A stretch of DNA of 64,000 nt from Hydrogenophaga palleronii NBRC 102513 (GTDB lineage Bacteria; Pseudomonadota; Gammaproteobacteria; Burkholderiales; Burkholderiaceae_C). Made by a program: the position numbers and the translations under genes. The notes below the pieces were generated by a model, which saw nothing but the letters and a program-made list of their open reading frames with translations, was not told the DNA's origin and searched no databases. Positions 46,428 to 58,108 of this stretch are shown piece after piece (position 1 is the stretch's first letter; each line of letters starts with the position of its first letter). The DNA lies in assembly GCF_001571225.1 (NCBI RefSeq), contig NZ_BCTJ01000006.1, forward strand, positions 62,001 through 126,000, in the 5' to 3' direction.

Positions 46428-47171
46428 TCAGCTCATCAAGGCTTCACGCACCGCCGCCAGTTGCCGGCGCGACACCGCCAGGCGCTCGTCCACGCCGTCG
46501 AGCCGCACCATCCAGCCCTCACCCTCGACCGGGTCGTTGTGTTTTTCCACCGCACGCACCGCGCGGCGCGACACCAGGGCATTGCGGTGCACACGCACGA
46601 ACAGGTGGGCGTAACGCTGTTCGAGGTCGCTCAGTGCGCCGTCGAAGATGTGTTCCTTTTCGGCCGTGCGCACGGTGATGTACTTCAGCTCGGCCTTGAG
46701 GTAGATCACGTCGGCCAGCGCCACGCGTTCGCTGCGGCCCCGCTCCTGGATGATCAGGCTCTCGGGCAGGCCGGTGGCGTCCTGCGCGCCTTCGGCCGCG
46801 CTGCGCTGGCGCACCACCTTCTGCAGCGCCTGCTGCAGGCGCTCGCGCCGCACCGGCTTGGTGAGGTAGTCCACCGCTTCCAGCTCGAACGCGTGCACCG
46901 CGTGCTCGGCGTAGGCGGTGACGAACACGATGGCCGGTGGCGAGGCCATCTGGCGCAACGTATTGGCCAGCGAGATGCCGTCCACGCCAGGCATGTGGAT
47001 GTCCAGCATCAGCAGGTCGCAGCCGGTGCGCTGGATCTGCTCCATTGCCTGCACCGCGTTCGAGGCTTCACCCACCACGTCGGCGCGCGGCTCGGTGCAT
47101 TCGCCCAGCAGCGTGCGCAGCCGGGACCGCGCCAGCGCTTCATCGTCAACGATCAATACCTTCAGTGCCAT
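46428..47171 (-). CDS. LytTR-type response regulator (AlgR-like)
   Basis: The 247-residue regulator has an N-terminal receiver domain with DD at 9-10 and phosphoacceptor Asp57 in LMLDIHMPGVDG, Thr in FVTAYAEHA and Lys in YLTKPV. The C-terminal LytTR DNA-binding domain includes DVIYLKAELKYITVRTAEKEH and HRNALVSRRAVRAV. AlgR-type proteins control surface motility, polysaccharide and virulence genes. It lies 42 bp after a LytS/AlgZ-like kinase gene and in the same direction, so they form a two-component system. Confidence 0.93.
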   Translation of the reverse strand: MALKVLIVDDEALARSRLRTLLGECTEPRADVVGEASNAVQAMEQIQRTGCDLLMLDIHMPGVDGISLANTLRQMASPPAIVFVTAYAEHAVHAFELEAVDYLTKPVRRERLQQALQKVVRQRSAAEGAQDATGLPESLIIQERGRSERVALADVIYLKAELKYITVRTAEKEHIFDGALSDLEQRYAHLFVRVHRNALVSRRAVRAVEKHNDPVEGEGWMVRLDGVDERLAVSRRQLAAVREALMS

Positions 47172-47213
47172 GTCACCCTCTCCATTGTCCGATCTGGGTC
47201 GGCGAAACCCCGC

Positions 47214-48275
47214 TTATACCGGTATTTCGAGTCTTACCTGAAACACGCCGTTGACCAATGCGCTCTGAAAACGCCCCTGCACGTCGTGCAGCAGCGTCAG
47301 GCGCTGGCGTACGTTGTCCAATGCCAGCCCGTTGCCCGGGCGCCCGCTGCCCGCCGGCACGGTGTTGGTGACCTTGATGACGACCACACTGCCGCGGCGC
47401 TGGGTGCTGATGCGCACCACCGCCCCGCTGGCGCTGGGCTCGACCCCGTGTTTGACCGCATTCTCCACCAACGGCTGCAGGATCAGCGGCGGCAATTTGG
47501 CGCGCGAGGCGGTTTCGTCCACGCTCCACTCCACCCGCAGCCGGTCGCCAAAACGCACCTGCTCGATCGCCAGGTAGTGTTCGGCCAGGTCCAGCTCCTG
47601 GCGCAGCGGCACCGCCTCCTTGGCGTCGGCCAGCGCATGGCGGAACAGCTCGCTCAGGTCTTCCAGCAGGTTTTCGGCCTTGGCCGGCTCCTCGCGCACC
47701 AGCGCAATGGCGCTGTTGAGCGTGTTGAACAGAAAGTGCGGGCGGATGCGCGCCTGCAGCTCGGCCAGCCGGGCCGTGGTGCCGGCCGGGCCGCGCGCCT
47801 TGGAGCGCCACATGAGCGCGGCCACCAGCACGCTGGAGACCAGCGCGCCCGAGGCGGCGCTGGCCAGCCAGGGCGAGGGCTCGGCCAGGCCCATCCAGAC
47901 CAGCAGGCCGCAGCCGTACAGGCCGGAGAGCGCGCCGAAACCGATGGCCGCCGCCCACTGGCCGGGTATAGGCAGCAAGCCGAGCTGGCGCTTGAGGCCG
48001 CAGACCGTGAGCAACCAGGCCAGCACCGCCGGCAGCGCGGCCCCGGTGTAGATGGCCGTCTGCGTGACCCAGGTGAAGAACGTGGTGGCGCCGAACAGCG
48101 CGGCCACCACCACGATGGCCTGCACGAACAGCACGGCACGCAACACCGTGCCGACCTGGCAGGTGTCGAAGACCTGGACCCGCATCCGCAGGTGTTCGGG
48201 CATCTCCGCAATCGGGCGCGCACCCGCGGCATGCGCCAGTTCCTGGAAGCTCGATAAAATTCTGGAATCTTTCAT
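47214..48275 (-). CDS. Sensor histidine kinase, LytS/AlgZ (HisKA_7TM-less) type
   Basis: The 353-residue kinase begins [18 protein letters not shown] and has about four to five membrane helices (roughly residues 45-160). The His_kinase phosphoacceptor motif is [13 protein letters not shown] (LytS-type), and the ATPase has [18 protein letters not shown] and the G-rich box [13 protein letters not shown]. The kinase is of the short AlgZ/FimS type. It precedes the LytTR regulator and is divergent from argH. This matches the Pseudomonas argH-algZ-algR neighbourhood, although there the genes may be in other orientations. Confidence 0.92.
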   Translation of the reverse strand: MKDSRILSSFQELAHAAGARPIAEMPEHLRMRVQVFDTCQVGTVLRAVLFVQAIVVVAALFGATTFFTWVTQTAIYTGAALPAVLAWLLTVCGLKRQLGLLPIPGQWAAAIGFGALSGLYGCGLLVWMGLAEPSPWLASAASGALVSSVLVAALMWRSKARGPAGTTARLAELQARIRPHFLFNTLNSAIALVREEPAKAENLLEDLSELFRHALADAKEAVPLRQELDLAEHYLAIEQVRFGDRLRVEWSVDETASRAKLPPLILQPLVENAVKHGVEPSASGAVVRISTQRRGSVVVIKVTNTVPAGSGRPGNGLALDNVRQRLTLLHDVQGRFQSALVNGVFQVRLEIPV

Positions 48276-48418
48276 GGGAAGCACATCCGTCTTCGGGTCT
48301 ACCCGTGAGGGCCTCTACAGGGTCCAATGCGCCGTCAACCGGCCCGGGCGTCCTGCCCAAAGCTCCATCCCTGGCGGACTTCCGCTTCCTCATTTCTCAT
48401 CCAGCCGCTGGCAAAACC

Positions 48419-49870
<1,452 letters not shown>

Positions 49871-49960
49871 AGCGTTGCGCTGCCGGCATCTGCTGGCAGC
49901 TGCGTGACGGAAAGTGGGGGGTGCTTTCCGCTACGCTTAGCGTGTCCCTTGGAGCACGCC

Positions 49961-52900
49961 TTGACGAAAAACATCCCGACCCGCCCTCTCGCCCGCCTCT
50001 CCGCCACCGCCGCCCTGCTGCTGGCCGTGGCCTTCCCCGCCGCCGCGCTGCAGATCGTGAGCACCTCGCCCAAGGGCGAGGTCTCGCGGGTGCGGCAGCT
50101 GGTGGTCAAGTTCGATGAGGCCGCGGTCGCGTTCGGCGACCCCAAGGCGCCCGCGCCAGTCTCGCTGTCGTGCAGCGACGCCCAGGCCACCCAGGGCAAC
50201 GGCCGCTGGATCAACGAGCGCGAATGGGCCTTTGATTTCGAGAACGACCTGCCGCCCGGCGTGAGCTGCACGGTGCAGGCCAGGAGCGGCTTCAAGTCGC
50301 CCAAGGGCACCGAGCTGGCGGTGAGCCGCTCCAGCTTCAACACCGGCGGCCCCTTCGTGCAGCAGGTGCGCCCCGGCACCTCGTCGCGCATCGACGAAGA
50401 GCAGTATTTCGTGCTGCGCCTGAACGGCGCGGCCACCACGGCCAGCGTGCAGTCGCGTGTCTGGTGCGCGGTTGAAGGGCTGGGTGAGCGTGTGCCGGTG
50501 CGGCTGATCGAGGGCCGCGAGCGCACCGAACTGCTCAAGGCCAATGGCTGGGAGCAGCCGGCGGCCAAGGAGCCGCTGCGGTATGTCACCCTGGCCTGCA
50601 ACCGCCGCTTCACGCCCGACAGCAAGGTCGCCATCGTGTTCGGCCAGGGCGTGGCCACGCCCTCGGGCGTGCCGAATGCGGTCGAACGGCGCCTGGAGTT
50701 CCAGGTGCGCGAGGCCTTCACCGTCGGCTTCAGCTGCGAGCGCGAGAACGCCCAGGCCGCCTGCCTGCCGATCCGCCCCATGACGCTGAACTTCAGCGCC
50801 CCCGTGACGCGCAAGCTGGCCGAGGGCATCCGCCTGAAAGCAGAGCGGCAGACCTACAAGCCGGTGTTCGACGAGGAGAACAGCGACGGCGACAGCCTGG
50901 TCTCGGACCTCACGTTCAAGCCGCCTTTTGCCGAACAGGCCTCGCTGAGCATCGAACTGCCGAAGAACTTCCAGGACGCGGCCGGCCGCACGCCGGTCAA
51001 CGCCGACAGTTTCCCGCTGCCGGTGGCCACCGGTGCCATGCCGCCGCTGGCCAAGTTCGCGGCCTCGCCTTTCGGCATCGTCGAACGATTCGCCGAACCC
51101 GGCGGCACGCCGCTGCTGCCGGTGACGCTGCGCAACGTGGAAGCCGCGCTGCAGGTGAAGGGCCTCACGCCCGGCCAGGTGAGTGAACTGCAGCCGAAGA
51201 CCGACGCCGAGATCATTGCCTGGTTCCGCAAGCTGCAGCGTTATGACCAGTTCAACGTCTCGCGCAAGCAGGCGCAGGCCGACGGGCTCGGCCCGCTGCC
51301 ACGGGTGCTGGAAAACCGCGACAAGCACTGGGTCGAATCGCGCGCCGTGTCGCTGCTCAAGGGGCAGCCGGGCGTGAAGCAGATGGAGCTGCCCAAGCCG
51401 GCCAACAACGACCCGCGCCCGTTCGAGGTGGTCGGCATTCCGCTCACGCCGGGTTTCCACGTGGTCGAGATCGCCTCGCCCGCGCTCGGCGGCGCCCTGC
51501 TGGACCCGCGCTACGGCGACGCGCGCACGATGTACGTGCGCAGCTCGGCGCTGGTGACCAACCTGGGCGTGCATTTCAAGCTCGGGCGCGAGAACGCCCT
51601 GGCCTGGGTGACCACGCTGGACAAGGGCAAGCCGGCGGCGGGTGCGGCAGTGCGCGTGTCCGACTGTGCCGGCAAGGAGATCGCCACCGGCACCACCAAC
51701 GCGCAAGGGGTGGTGGAGCTCAAGGGCGTGCCGCCCGAAGCGCCACGCTGCCACGATGACGGCGGTGACAGCTCGCAGGCCTACTTCGTCAGCGCGCGCC
51801 TGCAGGACGGCGCGGTGCAGGACATGGCCTTCACCTGGAGCGACTGGTACCGCGGCATTGAACCCTGGCGCTTCAACGTGCCGACCAGCCGCGACACGCG
51901 CCCGGACGAGCGCGCCCACACGGTGTTCGACCGCACCCTGCTGCGCGCCGGCGAAACGGTGTCGATGAAGCACCTGATCCGCACCGAAACGAGCAAAGGC
52001 TTCGGCCTGCCGGCCATCCTGCCCGACACCCTGGTGGTGACGCACACCGGCAGCGGCCAGCAGTTCACCCAGCCGGTGGCGTGGCGCAAAACCGCCACCG
52101 GCGGCCAGAGCGCGAGCAACACCTTCGCCGTGCCGGCCAGCGCCCGCCTGGGCAGCTACGAGGTCACGCTCAAGAACTCGGACCCGAACGAACGCGAATA
52201 CAGCACCGGCGAGTTCCGGGTGGAAGAGTTCCGCCTGCCGGTGTTCGAGGGCCGCATCGCACCGCAGGACAACAAGGCTCTGGTGGCGGTGAAGAGCGTG
52301 CCGACGCAACTGCAGGTGAACTACGTCTCAGGCGGCGGCGCGGCCAACCTGCCGGTGCGCGTTTCGGCGCTGGTGCGCAACAAGAGCCTGAACTACCGCG
52401 ATTTCGAGGCCTTCAGTTTCTACCCGCCGCGCGCGGCCAGCGGCGACAGCGCAGCCAGCAGCGACGAAGGCGAGGAAGAAGCCAGTGCCTCGATGGACCA
52501 GCGCGTCATCGCCGACAAGCTGCCGGTCACGCTGGACCGCAACGGCGCCGGCGCGCTCAACATCGAACAGGTACCGGCCGCAACCCAGCCGCAGGAGCTG
52601 CTGCTGGAGGCCACCTACTCCGACCCGAACGGCGAGGTGCAGACCTTGCGCAGCGTCTCCACCGTGTGGCCGGCGAGCGTGGTGGCCGGCATCAAGACCG
52701 AGGGCTGGGTCTCGGCCAGCCAGAAGATCAAGTTCCAGGCGCTGGCGCTCGATCTGGCGGGCAAGCCCGCGGCCGACGTCTCGCTCAGCGTGGACGCCAT
52801 CGCCCACATCACCACCACCAGCCGCAAGCGCCTGGTGGGCGGTTTCTACACCTACGACAACAAGACCGAGACCAAGGAACTGGGCCGGGTCTGCAGCGGC

Positions 52901-55900
52901 AAGAGCGACGCACGCGGCCTGCTGCTGTGCGAGGCCAGCCTGGGTGAGCCGGGCGAGGTGGAGCTGGTGGTGACCGCGCGCGACGCCTCGGGCCGCAGCA
53001 TCCAGGCCGCGAGTTCGGTCTACGTCACGCGCCAGGGAGAACTCTGGTTCGGCGGCGAGAACCACGACCGCATCGACCTGCTGCCCGAGAAGAAGAGCTA
53101 CCAGCCCGGCGAGACCGCCAAGTTCCAGGTGCGCATGCCGTTCCGCTTCGCCACCGCGCTGCTGACGGTGGAACGCGAAGGCATCATCGAGACCCAGGTG
53201 GTGCAGCTCAACGGCCAGGACCCGACGGTGCAGCTGAAGATCCAGGAAGGCTGGGGCCCCAACGTCTACGTGAGCGTGCTGGCCTTGCGCGGCCGCCTGC
53301 GCGAGGTGCCGTGGTATTCCTTCTTCACCTGGGGCTACAAGGCGCCGCGCGAGTGGTGGACCTCGTTCTGGTACGAAGGCCGCGAATACGTGGCGCCCAC
53401 CGCGCTGGTTGACCTGAGCAAACCGGCGTTCCGCCTCGGTCTGGCCGAGATCCGCGTCGGCACGCAGGCGCACCAGCTCGACGTGAGCGTGAAGCCCGAC
53501 CAGGAAACCTACCCGGTGCGTGGCCAGGCCCGCGTCACCATCAGCGCCAAGCTGCCCAACGGCCAGCCGGCGGCCCATGCCGAGGTGGCATTGGCCGCGG
53601 TGGACCAGGCCCTGCTGGAGCTCATGCCCAACCGCAGCTGGAACCTGCTCGACGCCATGCTGCAGCAGCGCGCCTGGGGCGTGGAGACGTCCACCGCGCA
53701 GATGGAAATCATCGGCCGCCGGCACTACGGCCGCAAGGCGGTGCCCGCCGGCGGTGGTGGCGGCAAGAGCGGCACGCGCGAACTGCTCGACACCCTGCTG
53801 CTGTGGAACCCGAAAGTGACGCTGGACGCCAAGGGCCAGGCGGTGGTGACGGTGCCGCTCAACGACGCGCTGACCACCTTCCAGATCGTCGCCGTGGCCG
53901 ACATGGGCACCGGCCTGTTCGGCACCGGCCAGGCCAGCGTGCGCGCCACGCAGGATCTGCAGATCATCAGCGGCCTGCCGCCGCTGGTGCGCGAGGACGA
54001 TCAGTTCCGCGCCCAGCTCACGCTGCGCAACACCACGCAGAAAGCCATGAAAGTGGAAGTGGCACCACGCGCCACCCTGCTCGAACTGGCGCCGCAGACG
54101 GTGAACATTCCCGCCGGCGAAGCGCGTGAGGTGGCGTGGAACGTGACGGCGCCCGCGCAGCTCGCGCTGACGCGCGCCGAAGCCATCCTGTGGGAGATCG
54201 AGGCTAAGGACACGCTGGGCGGCGCGAAGGACGCGCTCAAGGCCAGCCAGCGCATCGTGCCGGCCGTGCCGCTCACGGTGCAGCAGGCCACGCTGGTGCA
54301 GGTGGACGGCGCCTTCAACCTCGAGGTGGGCGCACCCGCCGGTGCGCTGCCGGGACGCGGTGGCCTCAAGATCGCGCTGCAGCCCAAGCTGGCCGAAGGC
54401 CTGCCCGGCGTGCGCGACTGGTTCGCCAACTACCCCTTCGTCTGCCTGGAGCAGAAATCCAGCAAGGCCATGGGCCTGCGCGATGCGAAGCTGTGGCAGA
54501 CGGTGCTGGCACAACTGCCCACCTACCTCGATGCCGACGGCCTGGCGAGTTACTTCCCGCCGCGCGAAGGCGATGGCAACCGCGGCAGCGACATCCTCAC
54601 CGCCTACCTGCTGGCCGCCACACACGAGGCCTCCACGCTGGACCCGGCGTTTGCGCTGCCCGACGACGTGCGCGCACCGATGGAGCGGGGGTTGATCCAG
54701 TTCGTTGAAGGCCGCATCTCGCGCGAGTTCTGGAGCCCGCGCAAAGACCTGGATGTGCGCAAGCTCGCCGCCATCGAAGCGCTGTCGCGCTACGGCAAGG
54801 CGCGTGGCCGCATGGTCGGCAGCATCACGCTGGCGCCCAACCAGTGGCCCACCAGCGCGGTGATCGACTGGGTGAACATCCTGCAGCGCGTGAGCGACGT
54901 GCCGCAGCACGAACAGCGCCTGGCCGAAGCCATGCAGGTGCTGCGCGCGCGGCTGAGCTTCCAGGGCACCAAGGCCATGTTCAGCACCGAGCAGGACGAC
55001 TACTGGTGGTGGCTGATGGTCAACGGCGACGTCAACACCGCGCGCCTGATCCTCACCGTGCTGGACGACCCGGCCTGGCAGGACGACATGGGCCGGCTGG
55101 CCAACGGCTTCATGGGCCGGCAGCAGAACGGCGCCTGGCACACCACCAACGCCAACCTCTGGGGCGGCCTGGCGCTGGAGAAGTTCTCCGCCAGGTTCGA
55201 GTCGGCACCGGTCGCGGGCACCACACGCGCCAGCCTGGGCAGCAGCAGCGCCGCGGTCGACTGGGCCAAGGTGGATCGCGTGAAGGCCAGCGACGCGGCC
55301 GGCGCGGCGCACCAGACCACCTGGTTCGGCGCCCCCGCCAGCCCCGGCAACCTGAAGAACAACACCGGCTTCCTGCCGTGGCCGGCCGAAGGCGGCAAGG
55401 CTGGCCTGAGCGTGTTGCACCAGGGCACGGGCAAGCCCTGGCTCACGCTGCAGTCGGTCGCCGCGATCCCGCTCAAGGCACCGTTCAGCGCGGGCTACAG
55501 CATCAAGAAGACCATCACGCCGGTGGAGCAGGCCGTGGCCGGCACGCACACGCGTGGCGACATCTGGCGCGTGGCGCTGGAGGTGAACGCCTCGGCCGAC
55601 ATGACCTGGGTGGTGGTGACCGACCCGATCCCGGGCGGCGCCACCATCCTCGGTGGTGGGCTCGGCCGCGATTCGCAGATCGCCACCGCGGGCCAGAGCG
55701 GTCCGAGCGGCAACGCCTGGCCGGCTTTCGAGGAGCGCAGCTTCGAGGCCTACCGCAGTTACTACGAGTACGTGCCCAAGGGCGTGTTCAAGATGGAATA
55801 CACCGTGCGGCTGAACAACGTCGGCCAGTTCGCGCTGCCGCCCAGCCGGGTCGAGGCGCTGTACGCGCCCGAGATGTTCGGCGAAAGCCCCAACGCCCGC

Positions 55901-55924
55901 GTGACCGTGGAGGCCGCGCGGTGA
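49961..55924 (+). CDS. Bacterial alpha-2-macroglobulin (large, thioester-containing)
   Basis: This 1987-residue protein is a YfhM-type bacterial A2M, a periplasmic protease trap. The signal peptide is MTKNIPTRPLARLSATAALL with cleavage after a run of Ala. There is no lipobox Cys, unlike E. coli YfhM, so the mature protein is probably soluble. MG domains occupy the first half. A Gly-rich segment (GGGGGKSG, about residue 1265) is a candidate bait region. The thioester motif is CLEQ with Cys1495. The start is a TTG at 49961, with GGAG six bases upstream. It overlaps pbpC by four bases, the same pairing as E. coli yfhM-pbpC. Confidence 0.93.
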   Translation: MTKNIPTRPLARLSATAALLLAVAFPAAALQIVSTSPKGEVSRVRQLVVKFDEAAVAFGDPKAPAPVSLSCSDAQATQGNGRWINEREWAFDFENDLPPGVSCTVQARSGFKSPKGTELAVSRSSFNTGGPFVQQVRPGTSSRIDEEQYFVLRLNGAATTASVQSRVWCAVEGLGERVPVRLIEGRERTELLKANGWEQPAAKEPLRYVTLACNRRFTPDSKVAIVFGQGVATPSGVPNAVERRLEFQVREAFTVGFSCERENAQAACLPIRPMTLNFSAPVTRKLAEGIRLKAERQTYKPVFDEENSDGDSLVSDLTFKPPFAEQASLSIELPKNFQDAAGRTPVNADSFPLPVATGAMPPLAKFAASPFGIVERFAEPGGTPLLPVTLRNVEAALQVKGLTPGQVSELQPKTDAEIIAWFRKLQRYDQFNVSRKQAQADGLGPLPRVLENRDKHWVESRAVSLLKGQPGVKQMELPKPANNDPRPFEVVGIPLTPGFHVVEIASPALGGALLDPRYGDARTMYVRSSALVTNLGVHFKLGRENALAWVTTLDKGKPAAGAAVRVSDCAGKEIATGTTNAQGVVELKGVPPEAPRCHDDGGDSSQAYFVSARLQDGAVQDMAFTWSDWYRGIEPWRFNVPTSRDTRPDERAHTVFDRTLLRAGETVSMKHLIRTETSKGFGLPAILPDTLVVTHTGSGQQFTQPVAWRKTATGGQSASNTFAVPASARLGSYEVTLKNSDPNEREYSTGEFRVEEFRLPVFEGRIAPQDNKALVAVKSVPTQLQVNYVSGGGAANLPVRVSALVRNKSLNYRDFEAFSFYPPRAASGDSAASSDEGEEEASASMDQRVIADKLPVTLDRNGAGALNIEQVPAATQPQELLLEATYSDPNGEVQTLRSVSTVWPASVVAGIKTEGWVSASQKIKFQALALDLAGKPAADVSLSVDAIAHITTTSRKRLVGGFYTYDNKTETKELGRVCSGKSDARGLLLCEASLGEPGEVELVVTARDASGRSIQAASSVYVTRQGELWFGGENHDRIDLLPEKKSYQPGETAKFQVRMPFRFATALLTVEREGIIETQVVQLNGQDPTVQLKIQEGWGPNVYVSVLALRGRLREVPWYSFFTWGYKAPREWWTSFWYEGREYVAPTALVDLSKPAFRLGLAEIRVGTQAHQLDVSVKPDQETYPVRGQARVTISAKLPNGQPAAHAEVALAAVDQALLELMPNRSWNLLDAMLQQRAWGVETSTAQMEIIGRRHYGRKAVPAGGGGGKSGTRELLDTLLLWNPKVTLDAKGQAVVTVPLNDALTTFQIVAVADMGTGLFGTGQASVRATQDLQIISGLPPLVREDDQFRAQLTLRNTTQKAMKVEVAPRATLLELAPQTVNIPAGEAREVAWNVTAPAQLALTRAEAILWEIEAKDTLGGAKDALKASQRIVPAVPLTVQQATLVQVDGAFNLEVGAPAGALPGRGGLKIALQPKLAEGLPGVRDWFANYPFVCLEQKSSKAMGLRDAKLWQTVLAQLPTYLDADGLASYFPPREGDGNRGSDILTAYLLAATHEASTLDPAFALPDDVRAPMERGLIQFVEGRISREFWSPRKDLDVRKLAAIEALSRYGKARGRMVGSITLAPNQWPTSAVIDWVNILQRVSDVPQHEQRLAEAMQVLRARLSFQGTKAMFSTEQDDYWWWLMVNGDVNTARLILTVLDDPAWQDDMGRLANGFMGRQQNGAWHTTNANLWGGLALEKFSARFESAPVAGTTRASLGSSSAAVDWAKVDRVKASDAAGAAHQTTWFGAPASPGNLKNNTGFLPWPAEGGKAGLSVLHQGTGKPWLTLQSVAAIPLKAPFSAGYSIKKTITPVEQAVAGTHTRGDIWRVALEVNASADMTWVVVTDPIPGGATILGGGLGRDSQIATAGQSGPSGNAWPAFEERSFEAYRSYYEYVPKGVFKMEYTVRLNNVGQFALPPSRVEALYAPEMFGESPNARVTVEAAR

Positions 55925-58107
55925 AATCCATCCTCGCGCCGGCGCTGCTGGCGCTGGGCCTGGGCCTGTCGCAGCCGGCGTGGGCCCTGCCCGGTTTCGC
56001 CGAGGTGCGCGCCGACTGGCGCTCCTCCGAGGTGCGCGTGCTCGACCGGAATGGCGAACCGCTGCAACGCCTGCGGGTGGACCTGCAGGCGCGGCGCGGC
56101 GACTGGATTGCGCTGGCCGACGTGTCGCCCGCGCTGCGCACGGCCCTGCTGCTGAGCGAAGACAAACGTTTTTACGAACACAGCGGCGTCGACTGGCGCG
56201 CCGTCTCGGCCGCCGCCTGGGGCAACCTCTGGAACAGCCGCACGCGCGGCGCCTCCACCATCACCATGCAGCTCGCCGCCCTGCTCGACGAGCCCGACGG
56301 CGGCCTGCAGCGTGGCGCGGGCGGGCGCCGCATGACGCAGAAGCTCGGCCAGGCGGTGGCGGCGCAAAGCCTGGAGCGGCGCTGGCGCAAGGACCAGATC
56401 CTGGAGGCCTACCTCAACCTCGTGCCCTTCAAGGGCGAGCTGGTCGGCATCGACGCGCTGGCGCGCACCCTGTTCGGCAAGGCCCCGCACGGCCTGGACG
56501 AGTCCGAGGCGGCCATCGCCGCCGCCCTGGTGCGCGCACCCAATGCCTCGGCACGCCAGGTGTCGCAGCGCGCCTGCGGCGTGCTGAAGCTGATGCAGCC
56601 CGGCACGCGGGTGGACTGCTCCGAGCTGCACATCAGCACCACCATCGCGTTCGACAACCGCGCCTTCCCGGCCAGCGAAGGCATCGCGCCGCACCATGCG
56701 CGGCGCCTGCTGGCCAGCCAGACACCGGGGCCGACGCAGGCGCTGCGCTCCACCGTGTCGGCACCGCTGCAGCGTTTTGCCCAGCAGACCCTGCAGCGCC
56801 ACCTGCGCGAACTGCGCGGGCGCAACGTGCAGGACGGCGCCCTGGTGGTGCTGGACAACGCCAGCGGCGAAGTGCTGGCCTGGGTCGGCTCCTCCGGCGT
56901 GTTGAGCGCCGCCTCAGAGGTGGACGGCGTGCTGGCCTTGCGCCAGCCCGGCTCCACGCTCAAGCCCTTCCTGTATGCCCAGGCCATCGCGCAGCGGCGC
57001 ATGACCGCCGCGTCGCTGCTGGAAGACTCACCCGCCGCCATCCCCACCACCAGCGGCCTCTACATTCCGCAGAACTACGACCGCCGCTTCAAGGGCTGGG
57101 TGTCGGCGCGCACCGCGCTGGCGGCCTCGCTCAACGTGCCGGCGGTGCGCACGCTGGTGATGGTCTCGCCCGACGCCTTCCACCACCAGCTCGGCGCACT
57201 CGGCCTGCCACTGCCCGAGCCCGCGGGCTACTACGGCTACAGCCTGGCGCTGGGCAGCGCCGAGGTGCCGTTGCTCTCGCTCACCAACGCCTTCCGCACC
57301 CTGGCCAATGGCGGGCGCTACGGCCCGGTTGGCGCGCCCCCAGCGGCCACACCGGTCATCGACCCCCGCGCGGCCTTCATCGTCGGCGACATCCTGAGCG
57401 ACAGCAACGCGCGCGCGCGCACCTTCGGCACAGACAGCCTGCTGGCCACGCGCTTCTGGACCGCCGTGAAGACCGGCACCAGCAAGGACATGCGCGACAA
57501 CTGGGCGGTTGGCTGGTCCGAGCGCTACAGCGTCGGCGTGTGGGTGGGCAACGCCAGCGGCGCGCCGATGTGGGACGTGAGCGGCACCAGCGGCGCCGCG
57601 CCGGTGTGGGCTGAGGTGATGCAGCAGCTGCACGCCCACACCCCCAGCCGCGCGCCGCGCGCCCCGGAGGGCCTGGTGCAGGTGCAGGCGCGTTTCGACG
57701 ACACGGACACCTCACGCCCGCTGGAGGCGGCGCGCAGCGAATGGTTCATCGCCGGCACCGAGCAGGCGCGCTTCAGCATGCACAACGACCGCGACGCCAA
57801 GGGCTCGCGCGGCGCCACCGCAGCGGCGTTGCGCATCCGCTCGCCGGCCAGCGGCACCATCGTCGCGCTCGACCCCGACATCCCCCCCAACCGGCAACGC
57901 CTCACCTTCACCGCCAGCGGCCCGGGCGGGCGCTGGCGCCTGGACGGCAAGCCGCTGGCGCAGGGCAGCCAGGTGCAGTGGCTGCCCTGGCCGGGCCGGC
58001 ACGTGATGCAGCTCACCGACGCGCGCGGCAAGGTGCTGGACGAAGTGCGCTTCGAGGTGCGCGGCGCTGGCGTGGTGGAACGCAAACCGGCCAGAGACCC
58101 GCGCTGA
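55921..58107 (+). CDS. pbpC: Penicillin-binding protein 1C
   Basis: PBP1C is a bifunctional peptidoglycan polymerase anchored in the inner membrane. The 728-residue protein has a signal anchor, then the glycosyltransferase domain with catalytic Glu80 in LLSEDKRFYEHSG. The transpeptidase domain has Ser345 in QPGSTLKPF, SLN, and Lys517 in KTGTS. The C-terminal BiPBP_C domain (about residues 640-728) ends the protein. Its GTG start overlaps the A2M stop (GTGA), linking synthesis of the two. This supports a model where A2M protects the envelope while PBP1C repairs the wall. Confidence 0.96.
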   Translation: MKSILAPALLALGLGLSQPAWALPGFAEVRADWRSSEVRVLDRNGEPLQRLRVDLQARRGDWIALADVSPALRTALLLSEDKRFYEHSGVDWRAVSAAAWGNLWNSRTRGASTITMQLAALLDEPDGGLQRGAGGRRMTQKLGQAVAAQSLERRWRKDQILEAYLNLVPFKGELVGIDALARTLFGKAPHGLDESEAAIAAALVRAPNASARQVSQRACGVLKLMQPGTRVDCSELHISTTIAFDNRAFPASEGIAPHHARRLLASQTPGPTQALRSTVSAPLQRFAQQTLQRHLRELRGRNVQDGALVVLDNASGEVLAWVGSSGVLSAASEVDGVLALRQPGSTLKPFLYAQAIAQRRMTAASLLEDSPAAIPTTSGLYIPQNYDRRFKGWVSARTALAASLNVPAVRTLVMVSPDAFHHQLGALGLPLPEPAGYYGYSLALGSAEVPLLSLTNAFRTLANGGRYGPVGAPPAATPVIDPRAAFIVGDILSDSNARARTFGTDSLLATRFWTAVKTGTSKDMRDNWAVGWSERYSVGVWVGNASGAPMWDVSGTSGAAPVWAEVMQQLHAHTPSRAPRAPEGLVQVQARFDDTDTSRPLEAARSEWFIAGTEQARFSMHNDRDAKGSRGATAAALRIRSPASGTIVALDPDIPPNRQRLTFTASGPGGRWRLDGKPLAQGSQVQWLPWPGRHVMQLTDARGKVLDEVRFEVRGAGVVERKPARDPR

Positions 58108-58108
58108 C

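Noticed and set aside
52328..55549. A 1073-codon minus-strand open frame within the A2M gene
   Set aside because: It lies entirely within a convincing 1987-residue gene on the other strand; its composition (Arg/Gly/His/Ala-rich) is typical of antisense shadows.
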